Shown piece by piece: positions 52,410 to 61,161 of a stretch of 64,000 bases of DNA. Below the pieces are notes generated by a model, which saw only the letters and a program-made list of their open reading frames with translations, did not search any database and was not told the DNA's origin. Position numbers and translations under genes: made by a program. This DNA comes from Ruegeria marisrubri (lineage in GTDB: Bacteria > Pseudomonadota > Alphaproteobacteria > Rhodobacterales > Rhodobacteraceae): NCBI RefSeq assembly GCF_001507595.1, contig NZ_LQBQ01000001.1, forward strand, positions 124,001 through 188,000, read 5' to 3'. Position 1 is the first letter of the stretch; each line of letters opens with the position of its first letter.

Positions 52410-54344
52410 ATGGAGATTTTCAACCAGTTCACAGAAGCATACGAACGCAAAAAAGTCGTCGAGATGAGCTTGCAGGACTACCTGCTGGGCTGTCGGGATG
52501 ATCCCTTGATGCGCGCCACGGCGGCCGAGAGAATGGTCGCCGCCATCGGCGAGCCGGAACTCGTCGACACCAGTCAGGATCCAAGGCTCGGCCGGATCTT
52601 TCTCAACCGGACCATCAAATGCTATGAACCGTTTCGCAACCTCTACGGTATCGAGGAAACGGTCGAGCGCATTGTCGGTTTCTTCCGGCATGCCAGCCAG
52701 TGGCTCGAGGAAAGCAAGCAGATCCTTTATCTTCTGGGCCCCGTCGGCGGCGGAAAATCCACGCTGGCGGAGATTCTGAAGCGGCTGATGGAAGAACAGC
52801 CGATCTATGCGCTCAAGGCGGGCGATACGATCAGCCCGGTCTTCGAGTCTCCCCTCGGGCTGTTCGACCGGCGGCGGATGGGCGACGTGCTGGAAAACAA
52901 GTACAACATTCCAAGACGCCTGCTGACCGGACTGATCTCGCCATGGGCAGTCAAGCGGTTGGAGGAATTCGAAGGCGACATTTCGAAGTTCTCGGTTGTC
53001 AGGCTGTATCCCTCGCAGCTGAACCGGATCTGCGTCGCCAAGACCGAGCCCGGGGACGAGAACGTTCAGGACATATCCTCGCTTGTCGGCAAGCTCGACA
53101 TCCGCAAGCTCGAGGATTTCAGCCAGGACGACCCGGATGCCTACAGCTACTCCGGCGCACTGAACCGGACGACCCAAGGCCTGATGGAATTCGTCGAAAT
53201 GTTCAAGGCGCCGATCAAGGTGCTGCACCCTCTGCTGACCGCGACGCAGGAAGGCTCTTATGTCGGCACCGAGAACATCGGCGCATTCCCCTATCAGGGG
53301 ATCATCGTGGCCCACTCCAACGAGGCCGAATGGCGCCAGTTCAAGAGCAACAAGAACAACGAGGCGTTTCTTGACCGGATCAGCGTGGTCAAGGTGCCGT
53401 ACTGCCTGCGGGCGACCGAAGAGGCCATGATCTATGACAAGCTGCTGCGGGAAAGCACCCTGAGCGACGCGCCCTGCGCCCCGGAAACGCTCGAGACCTT
53501 GGGGCGTTTCAGTGTTCTGACACGGCTGCGCGAGCACGAGAATTCGCCGCTCTACTCCAAGCTGCGGGTCTATGACGGTGAAACGCTGAAGGACACCGAC
53601 CCCAAGGTGCGCTCGGTGCAGGAATATCGTGATGCCGCCGGTGGCGATGAGGGCATGACCGGCACTTCGACCCGTTTCGCCTTCAAAGTGCTGGCGGAGA
53701 CGTTCAACCACGACACCGAAGAACTGGCGGCCGATCCGGTTCACCTCTTCTATGTGCTCGAACAGACGATCAAGCGTGAGCAGTTCGACGAAGAGACCGA
53801 AGGCCGGTATCTGGGCTTCATCAAGGACGAGCTGTCGCCGCGCTACGCCGAATTCATCGGCAACGAGATCCAGAAGGCCTATCTCGAATCCTATACGGAT
53901 TACGGACAGAACCTCTTTGATCGCTACATCGCCTATGCGGATGCGTGGATCGAGGACCTGGACTACAAGGATCCGGACACGGGCCAGATGTTCGACCGGG
54001 AAATTCTCGAGAAGGAACTCGCCAAGATCGAGAAACCGGCCGGTGTCGCCAATCCCAAGGACTTCCGCAACGAAGTGGTGAAATTCGTCCTGCGTGCGCG
54101 GGCGGCAAACGACGGCAGGAACCCGGATTGGCGCAAATATGAAAAACTGCGCCGGGTGATCGAGAAGCGCATGTTCGGTCAGATCGAAGATCTGCTGCCG
54201 GTGATCAGCTTTGGCGCGAAGCGCGACAAGGAAACTGACGCCAAGCACGAGGAGTTCGTCGATCGGATGGTCGAGCGCGGTTACACGCGGCGGCAGGTCC
54301 GGCGGCTGGTCGAGTGGTACATGCGTGTGAACAAGGCGGGGTGA
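52410..54344 (+). CDS. prkA: PrkA-type serine/threonine protein kinase (YeaG)
   Basis: 644 residues from the ATG preceded by AGGAGGGG. The N-terminal AAA+ domain has the P-loop GPVGGGKS (110-117); the C-terminal PrkA domain contains KVPYCLRATEEAMIYDKLL and ends with a helical region. Full length for the family. E. coli YeaG acts in nitrogen starvation and stationary-phase stress together with YeaH. First gene of the prkA-yeaH-ycgB run, 22 bases before yeaH; the long leader suggests elaborate control. Confidence 0.95.
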   Translation: MEIFNQFTEAYERKKVVEMSLQDYLLGCRDDPLMRATAAERMVAAIGEPELVDTSQDPRLGRIFLNRTIKCYEPFRNLYGIEETVERIVGFFRHASQWLEESKQILYLLGPVGGGKSTLAEILKRLMEEQPIYALKAGDTISPVFESPLGLFDRRRMGDVLENKYNIPRRLLTGLISPWAVKRLEEFEGDISKFSVVRLYPSQLNRICVAKTEPGDENVQDISSLVGKLDIRKLEDFSQDDPDAYSYSGALNRTTQGLMEFVEMFKAPIKVLHPLLTATQEGSYVGTENIGAFPYQGIIVAHSNEAEWRQFKSNKNNEAFLDRISVVKVPYCLRATEEAMIYDKLLRESTLSDAPCAPETLETLGRFSVLTRLREHENSPLYSKLRVYDGETLKDTDPKVRSVQEYRDAAGGDEGMTGTSTRFAFKVLAETFNHDTEELAADPVHLFYVLEQTIKREQFDEETEGRYLGFIKDELSPRYAEFIGNEIQKAYLESYTDYGQNLFDRYIAYADAWIEDLDYKDPDTGQMFDREILEKELAKIEKPAGVANPKDFRNEVVKFVLRARAANDGRNPDWRKYEKLRRVIEKRMFGQIEDLLPVISFGAKRDKETDAKHEEFVDRMVERGYTRRQVRRLVEWYMRVNKAG

Positions 54345-54366
54345 TTCAAAGGAGGCGACGAGCAGA

Positions 54367-55683
54367 ATGGGCCATTTCGTCGACCGGCGGCTGAACCCAA
54401 AGGACAAGAGCCTCGGCAATCGTCGCCGTTTTCTCCGACGCGTTCGCAACATTGTAAAGCAATCCGTCCTGGAAAGCGTGCGCCGGCGGGCCATTGCGGA
54501 TGTCGATCAAGGGGAACAGGTCAGTGTCCCGGCAGGCGGAATTTCCGAGCCGAGTTTCCGTCACGCGAGTGAAGGCGGCCGGCGGGAACGGGTTCTACCC
54601 GGCAACAAATCGTTCCGGGTCGGGGACCGGATCGCCAAGCCCAAGGGCGGCGCCGGGCAGGGCGGTCGTGAGGGCTCCGCCGAAGGCGAGGGCGAAGATG
54701 ACTTCGTTTTCATGCTTTCGCGCGACGAATTCCTCGATATCTTTTTCGACAATCTGGAACTGCCCGACCTGGTCAAGCGGAACCTCAAGGAAATCCACTC
54801 AACCAGACCCCGCCGGAAAGGGTTTGCCGTTACCGGCACCCCTGCGACCCTGAGCGTCGAAAGGACGATGCGGACCGCGCTCGGGCGGCGCATTGCGCTC
54901 GGGCGGATCGGCAACAGGAAGATGCGAGAACTCGTGGCGCGGATCCGCGAACTCGAAGCGCTGACGTCGCCGACACCCGCGCAGCTGGCGGAGTTGGCGG
55001 AATTGCAAGGGCAACTCAAAAGGGTCCGTCAGCGCCGCAGGCTGGTTCCCTTCGTCGATCCGCTCGATGTCCGCTACAAGCACTATGTTCAGGAACCCGA
55101 ACCGTCCGCCAATGCGGTCATGTTCTGCCTGATGGACGTGTCCGCTTCGATGGGCCAGCGCGAAAAGGATCTGGCCAAGCGGTTCTTCGTGCTGCTGCAC
55201 CTGTTCCTGCGCCGGCGTTACGAGCGGACCGACCTCGTGTTCATCCGTCACACTCAGGTTGCCAGTGAAGTTGACGAGGAAACGTTCTTTCACTCGCGGG
55301 AAACCGGGGGAACGGTCGTCAGCTCGGCGCTGGTCAAGATGAAGGAGATCATCGAGGAAAGGTATCCGCCTTCGGATTGGAACATATACGCCGCCCAGGC
55401 CTCTGACGGAGAGAATTTCGGCGGTGACTCAAAGACTTGTGCAGAGATCCTTGATTCGCAGCTGATGCGGCTCTGCCAATATTTCGCATATATCGAGATC
55501 ATCGACGAAAAAGAGGCCGAGTTGCTCACCAGCGAAGACAACGGGATGGAGCTGTGGCGCGCCTATCTCGGCGTGTCGAAGCTCTGGCCGCAATTCGCGA
55601 TGAAGCGCATTGCCGGGCCGGCGGATATCTATCCGGTATTCCGCGAGCTTTTCGAGAAACAGCGCGAGAAGGGTCATGGCTGA
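54367..55683 (+). CDS. yeaH: YeaH/DUF444 von Willebrand factor A-like protein
   Basis: 438 residues. Opens FVDRRLNPKDKSLGNRRRFLRR, a family signature; a Gly-rich acidic linker (90-115) follows, then the vWA-like domain with MIDAS-type Asp257 in LMDVSASMGQREKD and Thr/Asp ligands further on (ETGGTVVSSAL, ASDGENFGGDS). It partners with PrkA by genetic evidence in E. coli; a scaffold or adaptor role is likely. Eight-base overlap with the downstream spoVR-like gene. Confidence 0.95.
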   Translation: MGHFVDRRLNPKDKSLGNRRRFLRRVRNIVKQSVLESVRRRAIADVDQGEQVSVPAGGISEPSFRHASEGGRRERVLPGNKSFRVGDRIAKPKGGAGQGGREGSAEGEGEDDFVFMLSRDEFLDIFFDNLELPDLVKRNLKEIHSTRPRRKGFAVTGTPATLSVERTMRTALGRRIALGRIGNRKMRELVARIRELEALTSPTPAQLAELAELQGQLKRVRQRRRLVPFVDPLDVRYKHYVQEPEPSANAVMFCLMDVSASMGQREKDLAKRFFVLLHLFLRRRYERTDLVFIRHTQVASEVDEETFFHSRETGGTVVSSALVKMKEIIEERYPPSDWNIYAAQASDGENFGGDSKTCAEILDSQLMRLCQYFAYIEIIDEKEAELLTSEDNGMELWRAYLGVSKLWPQFAMKRIAGPADIYPVFRELFEKQREKGHG

Positions 55684-57172
55684 GGTGAGAAACGAAAAAA
55701 CCCTCTTCGAAGGGACCGAATGGGACTTCGATACGCTGCACCGCACCTATGACGCGATCGAACGGGTCGCTCTCGATGACCTCGGGCTGGATGTCTACAC
55801 CAACCAGATCGAGATCATCTCCTCCGAGCAGATGCTTGATGCCTATTCCTCCACCGGCATGCCTCAGATGTACCGCCACTGGTCATTTGGCAAGCATTTC
55901 ATCCAGCACGAGCAGCTCTACCGCAAGGGCGCCCGCGGTCTCGCCTACGAAATCGTCATCAATTCCAACCCCTGCATCAGCTATTGCCTTGAGGACAACA
56001 CGATGGCCCTGCAGGCGCTGGTGATCGCGCATGCCGCCTTTGGCCACAATCATTTCTTCAAGAACAATCACCTGTTCCGGCAATGGAGCGATGCCGAGGG
56101 TATTCTGGACTACCTGGAATATGCGCGTGACTTCATCGCGCGGTGCGAGGAACAGTATGGCGAGCGCGAGGTCGAAGAACTGCTCGACGCCGCCCATTCG
56201 CTCATGCCGTCCAGCGTTTTCCGTCACCGACGTCCGATCGAGCCCTCGTTGCGGGACAAGACCAGGCGCCTTCGCGAGAGGCAGGCCGAAGAGGAGCGGG
56301 CGGTGTATTACCTGTGGGAATCCATTGACCGCGACCGACCCACGGCCCAAGCCGACGAAGAGGTCCAGACCCGCAAGCGCCAGATGGGGCTGCCCGAGGA
56401 AAACATTCTGTATTTCGTCGAGCGCCACAGTCCGAGCCTGAAACCATGGCAGCGCGAGATCCTGCGTGTTCTGCGCAACATCGCCCAGTACTTCTATCCT
56501 CAGCGCCAGACCAAGATGATGAACGAGGGCTGCGCCTGTTTCGTGCACTATCACATCATGCAGACGCTGCATGCGGCCGGTCGGATCAACGACGGCGCCA
56601 TGTTCGAGATCCTGCACAACCACACCAACGTGCTGACCCAACCCGATTTCGACGATCCGCGCTTTTCCGACCTCAATCCCTATGCCATCGGGTTCGCCAT
56701 CATGCAGGATATCCAGCGGATCTGCGACGATCCCACCGAGGAAGATCGGGAATGGTTCCCCGACATCGCCGGGTCTCGCGACTGGCGCAACGTGCTCAAG
56801 GATGCGTGGGCGAACTACCGGGATGAAAGTTTCGTGCAGCAGTTTCTGAGCCCCAATGTCATCCGGCGGCTCAAGCTGTTCTCGCTCGTCGACGAGGAGG
56901 GATCTCCTTACTATACCGTCGACGCGATCCACGACGAACGCGGCTACAGGAAGATTCAGGAAGTTCTCTCCCAGAACTTCAGCGTATCCATGATGGATCC
57001 CGACATTCAGGTCGTCGATGTGGATCTGGCGGGGGACCGGTGCCTTCGGCTGCGTCATTTCAAACGCCATGGCATTCCGCTCGATGAAAAGACACGCGAA
57101 AAAACCCTTGCCAATCTCAGGCACCTCTGGGGCTATGACGTCGAGATTGACGATGCCGATGCTGACGGATGA
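55676..57172 (+). CDS. ycgB: SpoVR/YcgB family protein
   Basis: 498 residues from MAEVRNEKTLFEGTEWDFDTL. The family core includes SSTGMPQMYRHWSFGKHFI, IAHAAFGHNHFFKNNHLF and TKMMNEGCACFVHYHIM, where clusters of His and Glu suggest a metal site. YcgB homologues are made in stationary phase; Bacillus SpoVR affects spore cortex, but no enzymatic activity is known. Third gene of a triad with prkA and yeaH that is conserved widely in proteobacteria. Its stop is followed by the element scar. Confidence 0.95.
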   Translation: MAEVRNEKTLFEGTEWDFDTLHRTYDAIERVALDDLGLDVYTNQIEIISSEQMLDAYSSTGMPQMYRHWSFGKHFIQHEQLYRKGARGLAYEIVINSNPCISYCLEDNTMALQALVIAHAAFGHNHFFKNNHLFRQWSDAEGILDYLEYARDFIARCEEQYGEREVEELLDAAHSLMPSSVFRHRRPIEPSLRDKTRRLRERQAEEERAVYYLWESIDRDRPTAQADEEVQTRKRQMGLPEENILYFVERHSPSLKPWQREILRVLRNIAQYFYPQRQTKMMNEGCACFVHYHIMQTLHAAGRINDGAMFEILHNHTNVLTQPDFDDPRFSDLNPYAIGFAIMQDIQRICDDPTEEDREWFPDIAGSRDWRNVLKDAWANYRDESFVQQFLSPNVIRRLKLFSLVDEEGSPYYTVDAIHDERGYRKIQEVLSQNFSVSMMDPDIQVVDVDLAGDRCLRLRHFKRHGIPLDEKTREKTLANLRHLWGYDVEIDDADADG

Positions 57173-57766
57173 CGCTGTGACGACGGTATTCGCCACCATC
57201 GCAACTGCGCTGTACGGATTGCCTCAGAAACGGACGCTTCGGGCTTCGTGACGAGCACGTGTGTTGCATCAAAAGAGGGCGCCGAGAAACGGCCGTCACG
57301 ATGGCGTCACTTATTCCGATCTGGCCCCGCCATTCCTTGCGGCAAGCTGTGCAAAAGGGGATCCTCATGCCATGCATAGGGAAACCGTCGGACCACAGTG
57401 CAAAAAACACATGCAAGTCTAGGCGATGCGATCTGGCTGAGATGTTGGAGGCGAGTACCGGACCCGCTACCATTTTTCTAAGCCATTGAATAGGCCGGAC
57501 AATCAAGAGCGAGGTTGGCTCGTGTGTCTCACTTTCTGTCACACAACGTGGAGAAAGCCGCCACGACTGTCAACTGTATCCGATACCGATAAATCGGAAA
57601 TAGCGTAGACACCGGCACCGATTGGGCGTCAAACCCAGTGGTTTCTCTGTGTAGGAGGGGATAAGGAAAGCCGCAAAGGTGACGGCGGAGGCAGAGGGCC
57701 TATGGGGGAAAATGGGAACACGGCACATGTAGATGCCCGCTCGAAAAAATGTACCGGATTTTTACG
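57173..57766. other. Intergenic stretch with the left border of the tRNA-Cys element
   Basis: No gene with good start signals. It contains the att-like repeat at 57446-57462. The DNA to the left of the repeat should be the ancestral chromosome that once lay directly beside tRNA-Cys; to the right it is element remnant. Base composition drops visibly to the right of the repeat, towards about 50% GC. Confidence 0.6.
57446..57462. repeat. Left att-like direct repeat (copy of tRNA-Cys 3' end)
   Basis: TGGAGGCGAGTACCGGA is identical over 17 bases to 60106-60122, which is the 3' end of tRNA-Cys including CCA. Sequence diverges immediately outside. Such a duplication is what site-specific integration at a tRNA 3' end leaves. 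Confidence 0.88.
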
Positions 57767-58123
57767 ATGACATTCGAGAACGAATACCTCTCCAGCTTTC
57801 TGAGTGACGAGCAAATCGTTGCACTACCGGATCAGGGCGCGGGCCAGACTTGGGCCTTTGAGCCTTTCTTGCGACTGCGACACAAGAGCACGCAGGCCAA
57901 GCTAGACCTTGCACTAGATGACTTTGCGTGGCTTGGCAAGCAAGCTATCAACGTAAACGCAGTTCGGACGAGCAAGAGCGGTTCATGGCGTGCTGTCGCG
58001 TCGTCTTGGTTAACCTGCTTAGGGCACACGTCAAGCGCAACGGCATGTCAGTTGGCATAGGAAGGCAAAAGCAACGCCTTGACCGCGAAAGCCGCTATAG
58101 GCCGGAATACATGACGGCTCACC
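57767..58123 (+). pseudogene. Unrecognised degraded ORF, frame-shifted and cut by the IS element
   Basis: From ATG 57767 one frame reads MTFENEYLSSFLSDEQIVAL and remains protein-like to about 57980 (VNAVRT). The next frame then reads DEQERFMACCRVVLVNLLRA and GMSVGIGRQKQRLDRESRYR up to the IS left end. The two together look like one protein of about 120 residues with a frame change, truncated by the insertion. I do not recognise the family; it resembles phage or plasmid accessory proteins only in context. Confidence 0.4.
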
Positions 58124-58189
58124 TGGAGTTGCCCCCTGAAAGTGGTCCACCAACTGGGATAGATTTGTCCCGCAATTGGAGGATCAGCG

Positions 58190-58468
58190 ATGGCTGGAAA
58201 ACGAGAGAAGGCCGAAGAGATTGTATCGAAGCTTCGGCAAGTTGAAGTTCTGCAGGGACAAGGCGCGACGGTCGCCGAGGCCGTGCGCCAGATCGGTGTG
58301 ACGCAGCAGACGTTCTATCGATGGCGGAAGCTCTATGGCGGGATGGGGCGATCTCAGCTCACCCGCCTGAAAGAGCTGGAGAAGGAGAACCAACGGCTTC
58401 GGCGGGCGGTGTCGGACCTGACGCTGGACAAGCTCATTCTGACAGAGGCAGCAAAGGGAAACTTCTGA
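58190..58468 (+). CDS. IS3-family transposase OrfA
   Basis: 92 residues. An HTH of the transposase-8 type (GATVAEAVRQIGVTQQTFYRWRKLYGG) is followed by a leucine-zipper-like helix (LKELEKENQRLRRAVSDLTLDKL) for dimerisation. It binds the IS ends and, joined to OrfB by a -1 frameshift, gives the active transposase. A slippery heptamer A AAG GGA in the right phase occurs at 58453-58459, just before the orfA stop. Confidence 0.92.
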   Translation: MAGKREKAEEIVSKLRQVEVLQGQGATVAEAVRQIGVTQQTFYRWRKLYGGMGRSQLTRLKELEKENQRLRRAVSDLTLDKLILTEAAKGNF

Positions 58469-59316
58469 GCCCTTCGCGTCGCCGCAAGTGTATCGACCAT
58501 GTGCGGCGGGCGCTTGGCGTATCGGAACGCCGCGCCTGCCGCACGCTCGGGCAGCACCGGTCCACGCAACGCAAAGCTCCGCAAGGACGTGCCGACGAAG
58601 AGCGTCTGACCGACGACATCATCGAGCTGGCCCACCAATACGGGCGCTATGGATATCGCATGGTGACCGGCTTGCTGAACAATGCAGGCTGGCATGTGAA
58701 CCACAAGCGGGTCGAGCGCATCTGGCGACGTGAAGGGCTGAAGGTTCCGCAAAAACAGAAGAAAAGGGGGCGGCTTTGGCTGAATGATGGCTCCTGCGTG
58801 CGTCTGCGGCCGGAACGTCCCAATCATGTCTGGTCTTATGACTTCGTCCAGGATCGCACTGCAGACGGGCGCGTTTATCGGACGCTCAACATCATCGATG
58901 AATACACGAAGGAGGCACTTATGATCCGCGTTGATCGAAAGCTCAATTCCACGGATGTGCTCGATGCTCTGACGGATCTGTTCATCCTGCGTGGCCCGCC
59001 GAAATACATAAGGTCGGACAATGGGCCGGAATTTATCGCCCGGAAAGTGCGGAGCTGGATCACGACCGTCGGCGCCAAGACGGCTTACATCGAGCCAGGA
59101 TCACCTTGGGAGAACGGATACTGTGAAAGCTTCAACGCCCGCTTCCGCGACGAGCTGTTGAACGGCGAAATCTTCTACAGCCTAAGGGAGGCGCAAATCC
59201 TGATTGAGCAATGGCGTATCCACTACAACACCGTCAGGCCGCACAGCGCTCTGGGCTACCGCCCGCCCGCGCCGACAAGCATCGTCCCGGTGGACCAGAG
59301 ACCCACGAGGCACTAA
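58459..59316 (+). CDS. IS3-family transposase OrfB (DDE integrase domain)
   Basis: In the -1 frame relative to orfA, readable from the frameshift at 58459 (KLLSPSRRRKCIDHVRRALG) to 59316, about 285 residues. HTH_21-like part with HQYGRYGYRMVTGLL, then the catalytic DDE core: Asp in HVWSYDFVQDRT, Asp in YIRSDNGPEFIA, Glu in SPWENGYCESFNARFRDELLN. The C-terminal RIHYNTVRPHSALGYRPP is typical. All catalytic residues are present, so the element may be active. Confidence 0.92.
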   Translation, partial: KLLSPSRRRKCIDHVRRALGVSERRACRTLGQHRSTQRKAPQGRADEERLTDDIIELAHQYGRYGYRMVTGLLNNAGWHVNHKRVERIWRREGLKVPQKQKKRGRLWLNDGSCVRLRPERPNHVWSYDFVQDRTADGRVYRTLNIIDEYTKEALMIRVDRKLNSTDVLDALTDLFILRGPPKYIRSDNGPEFIARKVRSWITTVGAKTAYIEPGSPWENGYCESFNARFRDELLNGEIFYSLREAQILIEQWRIHYNTVRPHSALGYRPPAPTSIVPVDQRPTRH

Positions 59317-59350
59317 CAATCAAATTGGACCACCTAATAGGGGCAGACCA

Positions 59351-60039
59351 AAGTATTCGACAAGGATATTCAGGTATGCACGGTTCTGGCCGATCGTTTT
59401 GCCAGCCCATTGGCGGGAATGCTCTGCGATGAAATCATCTACCGCCGCACCCAAGGGCGATGAGGCTGATAGAACGGTCGCAGGAGTAGTTGAAACCACG
59501 GCAGGGGCTTCTCCATAGGAGTAGTGCTCAAGGCGCTCAGCGGCCTTCAGAATGGCTCTGAGCAAGTCGCGCCGTCCCTTGCGGAGTTCAATGCCAATGT
59601 TGGGGCTGCTGTCTTCCCAGTCTTCCTTGGAGACGCCCATCTTTCGTTGGAACGGCCCAATCGGTAGCCATTGCGGATGATCAGACGGCGGGTCGAGGAA
59701 TGTCTCATGGTCCAGCATTTCGCTTCGAGCATCTTCAAGGGCGTTGGGGGAAAGCCCATGATTGTCTAGCCATGCCATGTACCGGTCGAGTTGGGCTTGG
59801 AAGTACGCCCCGACGAGTTCCCGAATTTGATCTTGCCTGAGCCTTGCCAACGCTCTGTTGTCCCGAGTTACTTGGCCGCAAGATGCAAGATGGCGAGCGA
59901 GAACGCCAGCCCGATCCGGGCAGCGAGTACGTAGCGACAACCGGATGGTCTTGCGGGGTTGGCCTTTTTCGTGTGGCAAGGGCCAACGGAAGTAGAAAAC
60001 GCCGTGGCGAGAAAGGCTTAGGTAGGCTGACAACTTCAT
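59351..60039 (-). pseudogene. Tyrosine-type integrase fragment, C-terminal catalytic domain lost
   Basis: From ATG 60039 (GGAG nine bases upstream) about 230 residues remain: MKLSAYLSLSRHGVFYFRWP is the N-terminal DUF6538-like domain of phage-type integrases, and DDFIAEHSRQWAGKTIGQNR is the end of the core-binding domain. The frame then enters the IS and stops at 59320. The catalytic domain with the R-H-R-Y residues is absent from the whole window. Position next to tRNA-Cys, reading away from it, is the classical place of an island integrase. Confidence 0.87.
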
Positions 60040-60105
60040 GGGCTTGTGCTCCACTTTGTGTCGCACTTGACCGTCCAGATGCTAAGCCGCTGATTTAGAA
60101 AAAAA

Positions 60106-60122
60106 TGGAGGCGAGTACCGGA
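60106..60122. repeat. Right att-like direct repeat within tRNA-Cys
   Basis: Identical over 17 bases to 57446-57462. It covers the CCA end, discriminator base, acceptor 3' strand and part of the T arm of the tRNA, the usual crossover segment for tRNA-targeting integrases. Confidence 0.88.
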
Positions 60123-60179
60123 ATCGAACCGGTGTACACGGATTTGCAATCCGCTGCGTCACCACTCCGCCAACTCGCC
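60106..60179 (-). tRNA. tRNA-Cys (anticodon GCA)
   Basis: 74 bases with encoded CCA. The 5' GGCGAGT pairs with the 3' ACTCGCC to make the seven-base acceptor stem. The anticodon arm is GGATTGCAAATCC with anticodon GCA, and the T arm is CCGGTTCGATTCCGG. Discriminator base U, as expected for cysteine. The gene remains intact because the integrated element restored its 3' end. Confidence 0.97.
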
Positions 60180-60183
60180 TTTT

Positions 60184-60203
60184 CAAGTGAAATCAATCAC
60201 TTG
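60184..60203. other. Seven-base inverted repeat upstream of tRNA-Cys
   Basis: CAAGTGA and TCACTTG flank a six-base loop, four bases upstream of the tRNA-Cys 5' end. It could be a processing or regulatory element, or half of an ancient terminator for a transcript from the right. The remainder of the 236-base interval to the pcm-like gene shows no gene. Confidence 0.45.
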
Positions 60204-60415
60204 TTGTGGTGTGGGCGGTTTTCTATCAGCTTTCGCCGGGGACGTCCAGAGGCCCGTTTCAGAAATCTGCGCCAGCTCTGCGGAAAGCGAAGCTGGCCGC
60301 CCGACGGCCCCAGGCAAATTTGCCCCCGCGACGGGATTACGCGCCAAGGGACGTTGCCGGGCTGTGCGGGATGTGGCAAAAGCCGGATAACCGAGGGAAC
60401 ATCAAGAGCGATCAA

Positions 60416-61069
60416 ATGAACGATTTCGCAACCCGCCGCCGTGTAATGGTCGATACGCAGATCCGGCCTTCAGACGTGACCAAGTTTCCGATCATCGACG
60501 CCATGCTTTCGGTGCCGCGCGAGCGGTTCGTTCCCGACGCGCAACGCGAGGCAGCCTATGTCGGCGACCTTATGGACTTGGGCAATGGCCGCTACCTGCT
60601 GGAACCCCGGACGCTGGCCAAGATGCTCGACGGCCTGAATATCTCGAGTGACGAGGTCGTGCTCGACGTCGCGCCTGGGCTGGGCTATTCCACGGCGGTG
60701 GCGGCACGGATGGCGCAGCTGGTCGTTGCCGTCGAAGAAGACGAGCAGATGGCGGCAGAGGCGCAGGAGCTGCTGCTGGAATCCGGGGCGGACAACGCGA
60801 TCGTCCATACCGGCCCTCTTGCCGAGGGGGCTGCGGAACACGGCCCTTATGACGTGATCATGATCCAGGGCGGGGTCGAGCGTGTGCCGCCGGCGCTGTT
60901 GGATCAGTTGAAGGAGCATGGCCGCATCGCCTGCCTGTTCATGGAAGGCGAGTTGGGAACCGTGCGTATCGGCCGCAAGGTCGGCGACCGGGTGACGTGG
61001 CGCCACGCGTTCAATGCAAGCGCCCCCGTCCTGCCCGGCTTCGAAGCGGAACGTGCATTTTCGCTATAG
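60416..61069 (+). CDS. Protein-L-isoaspartate O-methyltransferase family protein
   Basis: 217 residues from MNDFATRRRVMVDTQIRPSDV; the frame extends 70 codons upstream without family features. PCMT-type SAM-binding fold with LDVAPGLGYSTAVAARMA and a motif II-like YDVIMIQGGVERVPPALL. True Pcm repairs isoaspartyl residues; this alphaproteobacterial branch next to tolC may have a different substrate. The order pcm-like, tolC, popZ is a conserved neighbourhood in alphaproteobacteria, to my knowledge. Confidence 0.88.
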   Translation: MNDFATRRRVMVDTQIRPSDVTKFPIIDAMLSVPRERFVPDAQREAAYVGDLMDLGNGRYLLEPRTLAKMLDGLNISSDEVVLDVAPGLGYSTAVAARMAQLVVAVEEDEQMAAEAQELLLESGADNAIVHTGPLAEGAAEHGPYDVIMIQGGVERVPPALLDQLKEHGRIACLFMEGELGTVRIGRKVGDRVTWRHAFNASAPVLPGFEAERAFSL

Positions 61070-61161
61070 TTGCGCATCGGGTGCGCCCAATGTCTTGATT
61101 AGTTGAAAACAAAGGCGCAAACTGTCTCCGAGGCAGGAAAAATTAATTTGAGGGGAATAGT

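Larger units (their letters stand above)
58124..59350 (+). mobile_element. IS3-family insertion sequence (IS407-like)
   Basis: About 1.2 kb. The ends form an imperfect inverted repeat: left TTGCCCCCTGAAAGTGGTCCA, starting near 58124-58130; right, read on the minus strand, TGCCCCTATTAGGTGGTCCA, ending near 59345-59350. The exact outer boundary is uncertain by about six bases. Two overlapping frames, orfA and orfB, fill it and both are intact. No 3-5 base target duplication is seen with either boundary choice, which points to an IS-mediated deletion after insertion. Confidence 0.88.

Noticed and set aside
52212..54494. 760-codon frame antisense to prkA
   Set aside because: prkA has a full-length match in motifs and an excellent RBS; the antisense frame has none.
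57446..57462. Second tRNA gene or tRNA pseudogene
   Set aside because: Only 17 bases match the 3' end of tRNA-Cys; there is no anticodon or D arm, so it is an attachment-site copy.
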